Of a DNA stretch of 64,000 nt, positions 39,558-49,800 are shown piece by piece. Numbering within the stretch: position 1 is the stretch's first letter; each line of letters opens with the position of its first letter. The notes under the pieces are model-generated. The model was not told where the DNA came from. It was given only the letters and a program-made list of their open reading frames with translations, and ran no database searches. The translations under genes were made by a program, and so were the position numbers. This DNA is from Astropecten irregularis (lineage: Eukaryota > Echinodermata > Asteroidea > Paxillosida > Astropectinidae), in contig OZ020259.1 of assembly GCA_963971285.1 (NCBI GenBank), positions 2,728,001 through 2,792,000 on the forward strand, written 5' to 3'.

Positions 39558-42500
39558 GTAAGAAAAATCGTGTTTATGAGGGGAGAAACTTTGAGGAATT
39601 TTCAAAACCAACACTATATCATAGCCTATAATATTACTAACTACAAGTCGTGAACGTACATACCACATTGCGAAATTATTAAAATTGTCAAGTTTCAAAG
39701 ATAGTTTTGAGATCTCCGTTAGAATTCTGGTTATAGGCCTACATGTAATTATGTTGTTGTTTTTTAATTAGTGAACAAAGAAAAACTGACTGGACCCCGT
39801 GTACGAATCCCGCTCCAGACGATTTGTCTTTGTTCATTTTTCAATAACTTAAAATTAATTCAATCAGTTTCTCTTGTTATTTGACGGCTATGTTTTTGTT
39901 CACTGTTTTTGTTTTTTATTATTTTCAATCGAAGTTTAGTCAATTTTAGATATTATAAAAGGTATAATTTCAATGTGTTTTTTTTGCTTCATTACTTATT
40001 GTAATTAGAGTACAAATAGGCATATCATTACAGACCTCAGTGTATTGCTTTTGTGTTATATTATCACAGATACTCGAAAAGCACCAATGTGGTGCCTTTT
40101 GTGCCGGAGGATGGGGAACGAACCCCATCTCCGGTCGAGGGAGGAGGCGGTGGTGATCATCGCGCTCAAGCTGCTCCCAAGAAAGTACGAGGATTAGACT
40201 CGGTAGGAGTAGTTCAGCTAACGGGTGATGCCGGCTCAGGATCAGGGACTACCGGTCCGAATCCCGGACAGCACGGTGCATGGCAAGACCCAATACCAAC
40301 TGGATATGCCACCGTGAAAGATGAGCGCATCTTAAGACACAAAAAGGGACCTTCGTTGAGGTAAATTAAGTATTATGAAGCTGTTACTTACAAACAATTA
40401 CTTAGCACAAAATGTTTTGCTCAATAAAACAAACCACCAATACAAATTAAATTGATATTCATGGTCAGCGAACAACAACCAAACATGATGATACACAGAA
40501 ATGATACACAACATATGGAAATTTGGTTGTTAATCCTGTTTTTATTAAGACAGAAAATTAATGGTTAGCACATTTTTGTGCTTAGCAGGGCCGTGAATTT
40601 GGTCCCTGCTATTTGTCTTGTGTTTGTAACATTGTCCTCTGCCATGCAATCTGACTGCTGCACTATGCGTGCTAAATTGATTTATATTGCTGTCATTAAT
40701 AATCTAATATCTTAGGAAATATGGTGATACGACGACTGTATATTCAAACATTACTGGTGCGTAGAGATACATGATGATCCCCATCCTTTAAACCAAAATG
40801 TGACATTTCAACTGCTATTCTTGGTTGTGATAGGAGTCTCTTTACCAAAAAGACCTCCTGGCGTCCGCGCCACACCAAGGTTCATCCTCTGAACATCAAT
40901 AGGTCTTCGATCATTCGCCCGTCCCTCCAAAATTCTGAGGATTCATCCTGCAGTTCGCCTCTCACAGCGGCTTCAGAATTAACGGCCTCAAGTCGGAGCA
41001 AACGGATCGCAGGAATTACGGAATCTTCCCGTAGATCCAACGAACGTGATCTCGCGAGATTTGATCAGCTTGGTGATGAAAAAGAGGCTTCGTCATCTAC
41101 AACTCCTCAGGGAGAACATCAGCCTGGAATTACAAAGTAAGAAATGGTTCAAGACTGAAAATCAGGCTGTCCGAGATTTGTAGATACATCCAAAATCTTC
41201 CAATTATTTTCATAAAACAATTCCTCAGCTCAACAAAATATCTCCAAACTGTCATCGCAGGTCCACCAGGTTCAACGGACCGTGGACAGCGAGGTTGAGA
41301 AGCCTTCTTGTGCGGCATCCTCGAAAGCAGACGGCACTTGTTGCCCCCTTCACAACACCTGAAGTGCCTGCTACGAGATCTGTACAAGAAGCGCACAATA
41401 AGAAGAGATGCCAAAGACCAGAGCGGGGAGCTCTGATGAAAAATAGAGGTCTAATGGTACCCGGGGGTAAAGGTTAGTTGCAAAATGTTATCCCTTAACA
41501 GGTTAATTTCATAATGTAGAGGCTTTTCACACTTCCAGTAATCAACTTCTTGATGTCCTATAGGTAAAACAGATGTACAAATTAAAGATGCCTTTCCACT
41601 TACAGATGGGGCATCACACGGAGTGGTTTTGCACCATCAGCAGAGCAATGAAGCAAAGAAAGCCAGACCAACGGTTGACCCTCTGCCCATCCCCGGTGTG
41701 CCACAGTTTGACTTCAACATCCATTCACCACCATCGGATGGTTCTAAGAGTGGCAGGCAAGTCCTGCTCAAAAGACAAAGCGACATGGATGCAGTCAACC
41801 ACTCCATGGATCCAGTCAACCACTCCGTGGATTCAGTCATGGATCCAGTCAACCACTCCATGGATCCAGTCATCCACTCCGTGGATCCAGTCAACCACTC
41901 CGTGGATCCAGTCATTCACTCCGTGGATCCAGTCAACCACTCGGTGGATCCAGTCAACCACTCCGTGGATCCAGTCATTCACTCCGTGGATCCAGTCAAC
42001 CACTCGGTGGATCCAGTCAACCACTCCATGGATCCAGTCAACCACTCCGTGGATCCAGTCATCCACTCCATGGATCCAGTCAACCATTCCATGGATCCAG
42101 TGAACCACTCCATGGATCCAGTCAACCACTCCGTGGATCCAGTCAACCACTCGATGGATCCAGTCAACCACTCCGTGGATCCAGTCAACCACTCCGTGGA
42201 TCCAGTCAACCACTCCGTGGATCCAGTCAACCACTCCGTGGATCCAGTCAACCACTCCGTGGATCCAGTCAACCACTCCATGGATCCAGTCAACCACTCC
42301 GTGGATCCAGTCAACCACTCTGTGGATCCAGTCAACCACTCCGTGGATCCAGTCAACCACTCCATGGATCCAGTCAACCACTCCGTGGATCCAGTCAACC
42401 TTTCAGGAACAATGACCCCACCTGGAGGAGCCCAGCTGCCTCCACAGAATCTCCAAGCAAGGACAAGCAATGGTAGCAACGTCTTGCCAACTTGCACCAC

Positions 42501-43787
42501 ATATTATACCAAGCAAGCAATATCGAGTCCGATGGTATCACACGTGCCGTCCTACTCAACCATGGACAGTACTGATTTGGATTACCGCATGTCGAAGACA
42601 GGTCGAACAGTGATACTAGGAGCTGGTGACAACGGCATGGTCTTACTAGCGCGTCACCTGAAAGATGGCACCCTCCTTGCAGTCAAGAGACTATTTACCA
42701 GTCCCTCCCGGATCGCAATGGATGAGAGTATGCTACGAGAGTTGGCCGCATTGGTGGCCGTCAATGGCTGCCAATTCTTCCCTCGACTTGTTGGCATCAT
42801 CGACATGAGTTCCTTCGCTCAGGAGTTCATCGGAGATCCCAGCACACACCTGGTGATGGATTTCATGAAGGCACGGTATCGCAACACCCTCCTGACTCCC
42901 AGGGAGTGGCTCCACGTCTGCCGTGACGTGACCGAGGGTCTGATGGCTCTACATCAAGCAGGGTGGATCCACAGTGATCTGCACTGTCGCAATGCCATGC
43001 TGTGCAAGAACCCTCCGGGGTCAGAAGTGGGATGGACAGGCAAGATCATCGATCTAGGATCCGCCCAAGAACTTCAGAGTCTACCTCCTCCTTACAATTT
43101 GACCAAGAAGCAGAAAGAAAAATTCTACAAAGCCTGTCCGCAGGTAAACCAACAAACTAAAGCTTATTACCTTTACAGAATATGATGGCTTAACCTTACA
43201 TGTTTTAAATGGCATATCTTATTCACATTATAAGTGCGGGACTGAAACCTGCATGACTTAAAATGATTGTACTTGCAAAGTATACTTATTCACGGCGCAT
43301 CCATCTTGTCACCTTCCTGGTATACCAGCTGGAAAGGATAACACCAATTCTAAAATGAAAACGGGTTCTAGACTACCTCGAATCTAAGCCTCGGTTTGAC
43401 TTCACTGCTTCTAATGTAGGATGGATCAAGGATGCACCGAATAAGGTCTATATGGCCCGATGTAGCAAAGAGCATATACGTCTAGTTCCTTGTAGAAGTC
43501 AATGACCACAGTGTGACTTTAAGTCCTTCTCTTATCACCAGCTTGCTCCGGAGATAGTGGAAGGCCAGACACCCCTCAGCATAAAGGGCGACATCTACAG
43601 CCTCGGCAAGCTGTTCATCACCATGGCCAACGGAGCCGGGTCCCTGAACGGTCTCCAGCAACTCGGCCTGGCATGCACGAGACGTAACATGGACGCCAGA
43701 CCCAGCCTGGGCAAGGTCTACAAGAAGCTAGACATGTTGTGCTTCAAGATGGCACTGTCCAAACTGCCTCCTCTTCCTCCAAAGTGA
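39520..43787 (+). CDS. protein kinase-like protein with 7-residue tandem repeats (6 exons)
   Basis: Six exons (39520-39557, 40070-40360, 40834-41136, 41261-41472, 41564-43143, 43542-43787) join in phase to 890 codons including TGA. Residues 1-350 are Ser/Arg/Gly-rich and look disordered. About 358-558 is the (VNHS[V/M]DP)n array. The kinase domain runs from about 622 to 880: glycine loop LGAGDNGMVLL, Lys in LLAVKRLF, Glu in MLRELAAL, catalytic loop HSDLHCRN, DLG in IIDLGSAQEL, and LAPE. Lys, both Asp and Asn are present, so it may be active, but HRD is HSD (a non-RD kinase) and DFG is DLG, as in LKB1. The DLHCRN loop recalls tyrosine kinases; Ser/Thr or Tyr specificity cannot be called. Ends in LPPLPPK. 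No signal peptide or membrane helix. I do not recognise the family. Confidence 0.85.
39773..39842 (+). mobile_element. tRNA-in-hairpin element, internally deleted
   Basis: Arms GTGAACAAAGAAAAACTGAC (left) and TTTGTCTTTGTTCA (right) flank a shortened tRNA-like core that keeps ACGAATCCCGCTCCAG but lost box A and the anticodon arm. It is in intron 1 of the kinase-like gene. Confidence 0.6.
40070..40360 (+). CDS. kinase-like gene exon 2
   Basis: Acceptor ATTATCACAG, donor TTGAG/GTAAAT, phase 2 to 2. Gly- and Pro-rich low-complexity sequence (RTPSPVEGGGGGDHRAQ, GSGSGTTGPNPGQ). Confidence 0.82.
40390..40605. mobile_element. fold-back element, family A, copy in kinase intron
   Basis: Core TTGATATTCATGGTCAGCG and end GTGAATTTGGTCCC, in the intron after exon 2 of the kinase-like gene. 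The left end is eroded. Confidence 0.65.
40834..41136 (+). CDS. kinase-like gene exon 3
   Basis: Acceptor GGTTGTGATAG, donor ACAAA/GTAAGA, phase 2 to 2, no ATG. Encodes SLFTKKTSWRPRHTKVH, then Ser-rich SSCSSPLTAASELTASSRS and SSRRSNERDLARFDQLGD. Open through 100 codons with sound splice sites on both sides. Confidence 0.82.
41261..41472 (+). CDS. kinase-like gene exon 4
   Basis: Acceptor TGTCATCGCAG, phase 2 in. Basic sequence (RFNGPWTARLRSLLVRHPRK). Two donors are possible in the same phase: AAAG/GTTAGT (end 41472) or GGGG/GTAAAG (end 41466), differing by two codons. Confidence 0.75.
41564..43143 (+). CDS. kinase-like gene exon 5: repeat array and kinase N- and C-lobe
   Basis: Acceptor GATGTCCTATAG (start 41564) or TTCCACTTACAG (start 41606), both phase 1. 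Donor CCGCAG/GTAAAC. Holds the repeat array, a Thr/Ser linker, and the kinase domain from the glycine loop to the activation segment ending ACPQ. The 21-bp array and the kinase share one uninterrupted 1580-nt exon. Confidence 0.88.
41794..42393 (+). repeat. 21-bp coding minisatellite, about 28 units
   Basis: Unit GTCAACCACTCCGTGGATCC(A), coding VNHSVDP or VNHSMDP; position 2 is Asn or Ile. One 12-bp partial unit lies near the left end. Variation is almost confined to two codons. Because 21 is divisible by three and no unit carries a stop, several frames on both strands are also open. Each unit has a BamHI word GGATCC and an N-H-S triplet, although the protein appears cytosolic. Confidence 0.97.
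43542..43787 (+). CDS. kinase-like gene exon 6: end of kinase domain
   Basis: Acceptor TCTTATCACCAG, TGA at 43785. LAPEIVEGQTPLSIKGDIYS carries the APE motif and the conserved Asp of helix F (GDIYSLG). ARPSLGKVYKKLD is the C-lobe Arg region. Ends LPPLPPK. Confidence 0.9.
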   Translation, partial: LAPEIVEGQTPLSIKGDIYSLGKLFITMANGAGSLNGLQQLGLACTRRNMDARPSLGKVYKKLDMLCFKMALSKLPPLPPK

Positions 43788-43962
43788 TCATGACGTCATG
43801 TAATTAACAATCATTAATCTGGGATCCCCCAGATTGGATTGTTGGGTTTATTTTTGTCAGTATAGCTGTGCTAAAGGATATTTAACTTTTCCAACAATTC
43901 ATTCAAGGCTTCTGACTTCCAAACGAACAAGGATAATTGACTATTTGGGACACCGCCAACGT

Positions 43963-44037
43963 AGGGCTGGATAATAGCTCAGTTGGTAGAGCGCCTGTAC
44001 GGTAAGCAGGAGGTCGCCGGTTCGAATCCCGCTCCAA
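43963..44037 (+). mobile_element. tRNA-derived element
   Basis: Perfect box A TAGCTCAGTTGG (43975) and box B GGTTCGAATCC (44019). Anticodon-like arm CCTGT / GCAGG with a seven-base loop ACGGTAA, which lacks the invariant T33. Acceptor and T stems pair poorly. The left flank has ACGAACAAGGA, resembling the arm of the element at 59990. A tRNA relic rather than a functional tRNA gene. Confidence 0.6.
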
Positions 44038-45988
44038 TGTCCTTTGCGTGCGCATGCCTAATGTCGAAGACGGGCAATCTTAGATAGGGTCCATGGCTTA
44101 AAGTTAAAGGGATAAAAGCTGTTACAAGAGGGTCCTGCGTCATCTTGGAAATGTGGTTAGCAGCTTGGGCGTTACTGTAGACCCAGATAAGGTAGAGCTT
44201 ATTTACCTGTGACATTCGTTAAAATAATCAGAACATTTTACACGTGGTGTACTAAATACTTCTTTATTTCCTTATAACCACCATCAATTATTGAAATACC
44301 GTATCCAATAAAAACCCCACAAAAATTTAATATTTCATTTTTCAATATTGAATAATGTTCCTGGACATTTTTAAATGTTTCCACGGAATCACTTGTAGAA
44401 TTTCCTTCCATACTTCATAGTGCCACTTCTCTACGGATCTCCATCGCATAGCCTGGGTCAAAATGTCATAAACCTATAAATTCCTAAAAAGAAATATCAT
44501 AACTATATATAGCCGATGTTATTACTGGACTAAATCCAAATACAAAATGCTTTAACAAGTATTTCTGAATAAATAATTAAAAAAATGAGCTGTCTTTTCA
44601 ATCGTAAAATTCACTTCTATTCCGCATTTTCGCAACTTACAAGCATAGGCCTACATGTTTCTTATTTTGCATTCAGAACAGTTTTCTTTACAGCGCTATG
44701 ATTATCACTAAAAGTGCTTTCAATAAAGTTACCATTACAAAAATGACGATGTTCCTTGGCTCGGAAATGCCGGTAATATTGTACTTTCTCGTTATACTTT
44801 CCCAGTACCAGTTCCACTCTTCAAAACCGTGTGCATTTATGCCTCGGTATACAACATTAATTATACCTATCAATATGCGACTGTGTGTTTACTACTTCAT
44901 ATTTTTATATTATTCTGAATTTAGTCTGCAAACATCCGGCCATAAAAAAAAGCTTATTCTAAGGTGGAAATACCACATGAGTGTTCATTTCGTCTACATT
45001 CTACAGCAAATACCGCATCAAAATGATCCAAAAGCTTTTTTTATATGAAACTTACAGGTAGCATTGTATACGGGCATAAACATTACATAATTTGAATCAA
45101 ATTTGTCTATGTATTCATTGTTTGGCACATAAGAATTCATCGTTTTTACAAAAAAAACACATTGATTTCGTGATACTTAACTTTTTTACGTTATGCTATA
45201 TTCTGGGTAAATCATATTATGTAATTGAATTAAGCTTTTTCAGATGAAAATCTGTAACAACGGTATAAAATAAACAAAACGTGATATTCTGGGTATAATG
45301 TTCTCTGACAAAGATAGTATTTACCTAAAATACTTACCTTCCTCTTATTTAATTGAAGAAAGAATTATCTTTATGCTTTAAAACCAACAGAATTACAAAG
45401 TTAATACGAACAATTCTGGGTATAGTCGTTTTCCTCGTAATGATCTAACGAAAAAGTCAATTACCTTCTCAATGAAAAAAAAACTGTCTTGCTAAAAGTT
45501 GAAACCACTACCTTGAATAAACCATATAGCATAGGGTATAAATGTTATAGCTGTATATCATTGATCTAATAAAATACTGCACGGAACGCGATAAAGTCCC
45601 ATCTTGTTAACACCATTATGTTTGTCTTAGCTTATTTCAATATTTGTGCTAGATTTTTCTGTGGTCTTAATAAAAATACTTTATTCAATGACTGGCGACT
45701 TTTTTGTCTTTAAATGTTTGTTTTGAAGCCCACGTAAAAAAACCTTATGGGCCATTTCAGTATCAGATATAGTATAATATTTGTTAAAACATAAACGCCC
45801 ACCACCACATCATTGCTAACATTATTTCTACAAAAGTAAAAACTATTGTACAAAAATAAAAACTGAGCTCGCAAATGTACCCACTGAAATTTGCAATATC
45901 TTGCTCTCGAAGGTCGCGTAGGCCAGAGCATCAACATTATTATGGTCTCTGCAACAAAAACTGCCCATATTCTAAACTATGCCAGGAC

Positions 45989-46127
45989 TGGATTTCACCA
46001 AACGCCAAGATTGATCTTAATATGAGTTGTCAGGATCACCATAGTGATTTGTGACATCACACTTTGCTTAGCAAGTAGGATTGATTCGCACTTAAGATCA
46101 ATCTAAGTGCTTTGTGAAACCGGCCCC
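45989..46127. mobile_element. fold-back element, family I-like
   Basis: GGATTTCACCAAACGCCAAG at the left and CTTTGTGAAACCGGCCCC at the right; inner GATTGATCTTAA / TTAAGATCAATC pair exactly. Confidence 0.6.
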
Positions 46128-46420
46128 AGGTCAACCAAATTCAGTACGAAATATTAGGAAGACAAACGAGTTTGTATGGATCTTAAACTTGTACGTTATT
46201 GAAGAACGGTACTTATAAGTTGAAATGGAAGAATAAAATTTAGGTTTAACCACCAGTACATCTATAACTACCTTTTTATGTAATTGACTGACATTTATGG
46301 CAATAGCCAAAGGTTCGGTTGTTCATGTCTAGCAATTTAGAAAGATTTGTTAAGTATCCCCCTCACTTTTAAGAACAGTCTAGGCTGCAAAACTGTACAC
46401 AATCGAGGAGTTAAACTTCC

Positions 46421-46575
46421 AGGGGTCGGTTTCACAAAGCCCTACGATCGATCGTAACTTGAGACACGAACTATAATCCATCGTAAGGGGCCTATCCTCC
46501 GTTGGTCTGCAATGCGCCTTAAGCCTTACGATTGGTAGTAAGTTACGATCGATGCGTTTGGTGAAATCCACCCCA
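46421..46575. mobile_element. fold-back element, family I, copy 1
   Basis: GGGGTCGGTTTCACAAAGCC, CGATCGATCGTAACTTGAG on the left; TAAGTTACGATCGATGCG, TGGTGAAATCCACCCC on the right. Other copies at 49213-49363 and 60881-61030. Confidence 0.75.
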
Positions 46576-46625
46576 GATCTTTTAATTTTAAATCCGACCC
46601 AAACCAACAGACCAAGTTTACATCA

Positions 46626-46841
46626 TTACTGGTTTGCAGATATAGAAATATCAAAGGTGGATGTCTGGGCTGTTGATGGCGAAGAGGCGACTGATGTGGA
46701 AGCCATGGCAACATCGTAAGATGTCTGTTGCGGACGTGGAACACGACACGTACGGATGCAGCAGATGCGCCTCAGATATGGTGCAACGGCAGAACGGACC
46801 TCTTCCCGCCGTACGCCAAACATTACAAACACAACCACTCC
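46626..46841 (-). CDS. aGPCR last exon: end of helix 7 and C-tail
   Basis: Acceptor TTTTCCGTGCAG on the minus strand, phase 0. GVVVFVMFGVRREEVRSAV continues helix 7 from the previous exon, then LRRICC (possible palmitoylation) and a Ser/Thr-rich tail ending FDISISANQ. Confidence 0.85.
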   Translation of the reverse strand, partial: GVVVFVMFGVRREEVRSAVAPYLRRICCIRTCRVPRPQQTSYDVAMASTSVASSPSTAQTSTFDISISANQ

Positions 46842-49800
46842 CTGCACGGAAAACAAATTGTATTCCCATTACCAGGGGCCAATTTCATAAAACTGTTAAG
46901 CACAAAAATTTGCTAAGCATGACATTTCTGTCTCAATAAAAACAGGATTAATAACCAAATTTCCACGTGTTGTGTATCACTTGTGATTGTTCTTTGGCTG
47001 TTGTTCGCCGACCATGAATATCAAATGGAATTTTCAATGGTGGTTTGTTTTATTGGGCGACACATTTTTGTGCTAAGCAAATTTTTGTGCTTAACAGTTT
47101 CATGAAATTGGCCCCTGCTTGGAAAAGTGAACATAACTAAATTTGTATTGCAGGATTGGTAACATAACCAAACAGAAATGTTCATAGATTTACGTATAAC
47201 TTTCATGATATAAAGATGGTGATGGTAGAAACAAATCGTTAAAATAAAATGGCTGAAATGCTGTATTTATGCTGTTTTATCCAGGAAATAGTAAAACAAA
47301 GACAGAAAACAGTTTTGATCTCGGGATAAGACAAAGACCATTCTTTATGTTTCAAAAGAAAAATGGAGTCCTTTTTTCCGCTTTTTTATCGTGACTCAAA
47401 TGTCCGATTGAGCTCAAATTTTCACAGGTTTATTGTTTCATATACACATGCTGGATCAGACAAAGAGTGTGGATACTGCTCTTTGACCTTTATACCAATC
47501 ACATATTATATACCTTTAAGAAAGTAACTTCAGTGCAAACAATGATATTGTCCCAGAATATTGTTCCATTTCGTTTTGATATGGCGTCTTCAGCGAAAAG
47601 TCTCAGTGGAATCGAGTCATCAAATCTGAGTACAGAGTAAAGTACATGTACTTAGAGAGCTGAGCCCTGGGCCGAGTCCTAGTACATTGCTCACGAGTCC
47701 AAGCCCAAAGCATCGAGTATGAGTACATTCGTGTCCGAGTACAGGGCCGAGTACCAAAGTCCGAGTTTTCGCCGAGTACAAACTTGTTACTCACCAGCAA
47801 GGAGTTGGCGAGACAGAATATGAGCTGAAAGGCAAATGTCGCATCACTAATTGCCAGAAATCCAAACACCCAAGTCAGTCCCAGGAGGGCGGAGATTCCG
47901 ACTGCATTCTGGAGGCGTTTGGAGATCTGCTGAGAGCGGGATACCTCCTGGACTTTGAGGAGACTTCGCATGACCAAGACAAAGGTGATGATGTTATGAA
48001 TGAGGATGACACCAATGGGTACAAGGAGGCCGATGTACAGCACCAGATCAGGCCGCAAGAAACAACTGGACAAATAAAACAAGATAAATAGTAGTTCATT
48101 ATGTTGTTGACAAGAATGAGAGAAGTATAATTTAGGATGTAATCAAAATGATCAATTCATGCATACTGAAATTCTCCTACATCTTTTAAAAACTACATTA
48201 GGCCTATAAATAAAACGCCATAAGATCGAACTTACTAGTACTCGTTGTTGTAATGACCAGAAGCTGCCGCCAGTGTAATTATAAGAACAAAAACTGGAGA
48301 ACCTGAAAATAAACACGAGTGGAAAACATATCACAAAATTGCATCGCTCCCAAAACTTTAAAGCAATGCTGAAAACGTTTGAAAAGATTCCTTACCCCAT
48401 GCAATGAGGCTAGCCTTCAGCATATATCTAGATGAGTCTTCAGGGAACACCTTTACTGTGCTGACGTACATGTTCCTGGCTTCAACGGCCATCCACATCA
48501 TGGTGGTCAGTGTCAGATAGTGGAGTAAAGCAGCCACAAACACACAACCACCCCCAGAGCCCTTGAATGGAAACAAAATGCCGTCCATTTAAGGTATGAT
48601 TCATGATTGGTAAAGGTAACAGAACAGCACTCACACTTTGTCTGATGCAACATGACTGTACATGAAATTATAAACCTTTGAAAACTTGAGCTCAATCGGA
48701 CATCTGAGTCCTGAGAAAACATAAAGAGAGAACATACAGAATGAATTTGACCTTATCCCGATATCAAAACTGTTTTCGGTCTTTGTTTTACTGATTTCTG
48801 GATAAATACACCATTTCAGGTGGACCTATTTCAACATTAGGAGGCCTACGTACCAGCACCAACTTCATACCCTGAAAGTATACGTAAATCTGTGAAAATT
48901 TCTGTTTGGGTATGTTACCAATCCTGTACTGTACATTTAATAATTAGTCAACTGTTCGTGCATTCAGTCAATACGCGAACAACCATATACCTACCCTTGC
49001 ATTGTCAACACCAGCAAGAAACACGATGTACAACATCAATAAGGAGATACAGAAACTGATGAATATCTGACGAGATCGACCAACTCGTAGCTTCCTGTTA
49101 ATGTGCAAATAGATATGGATACGGCTGAGAGAGGTTAGTAAGTTACTACCAAGAGCTTGAAGAGTTAAAGGTTCTGAGCAATGTGTAGCCTGTAGCATAG
49201 TCCAATGTTACCAGTGGTCGATTTCACCAAACTCATCGTAACTTACTATCAATCGTAGGAGCTTCGATGTATTGCAGCCCCACATAGGATAGCCCCCTTA
49301 CGATGGGTTATCCTTCGTAACTCGAGTTACGATCGATCGTGGGGCTTCGTGAAATTGACCCCAGTAATGTATAAATAATGTATCTAGTTTGTGATAGGCT
49401 ACCCGCTATACACATCAACCCACGGGTGTACTGATCGGCGTGCTTAATTGGCCTTTTTCAGTGAAAATTTTGCTAACTAGAATATGCTTCACTGCAAACA
49501 CTGTGGGACTGATGATATTATACCAGAATGACTCCAGGGGCCGATTTCATAGAGCTGCTTACGCACCAAAATTTGGTTAAGCACCAAAAACTTTGGTAAA
49601 TAAAATATTTAAGATTCATTAATTGTCTCTTACCTGATAGCAAGATATACAGCCAATAAGATAGTCAGAGATATGATTGACAATACACAGCCGACCTGAC
49701 TGATGATATCAAGTGCTTTCCTTATGTGAGGAGGGAGAGTCGATTTAGGTTCTTGTCCTGTGACATCCTATGAATTCAAATGAATATAAACCAAAATGGC

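Larger units (their letters stand above)
43788..46625. other. intergenic region between convergent genes
   Basis: Contains the tRNA-like element at 43963 and fold-back elements at 45989-46127 and 46421-46575. The remainder (about 44220-45980) is AT-rich without recognised features. CAATAAAAACC near 44308 is a possible poly(A) signal for the kinase-like gene. Confidence 0.5.

Noticed and set aside
41833..42500. Long minus-strand and second plus-strand frames across the 21-bp repeat
   Set aside because: They are open only because the repeat unit is a multiple of three without stops. The chosen frame continues into a recognisable kinase domain.
43963..44037. Functional tRNA gene
   Set aside because: Box A and box B are perfect, but acceptor and T stems pair badly and T33 is missing, so it is called a tRNA-derived relic.
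44698..45048. 116-codon plus-strand frame in the intergenic region
   Set aside because: AT-rich, hydrophobic composition typical of chance frames; no similarity or splice signals.
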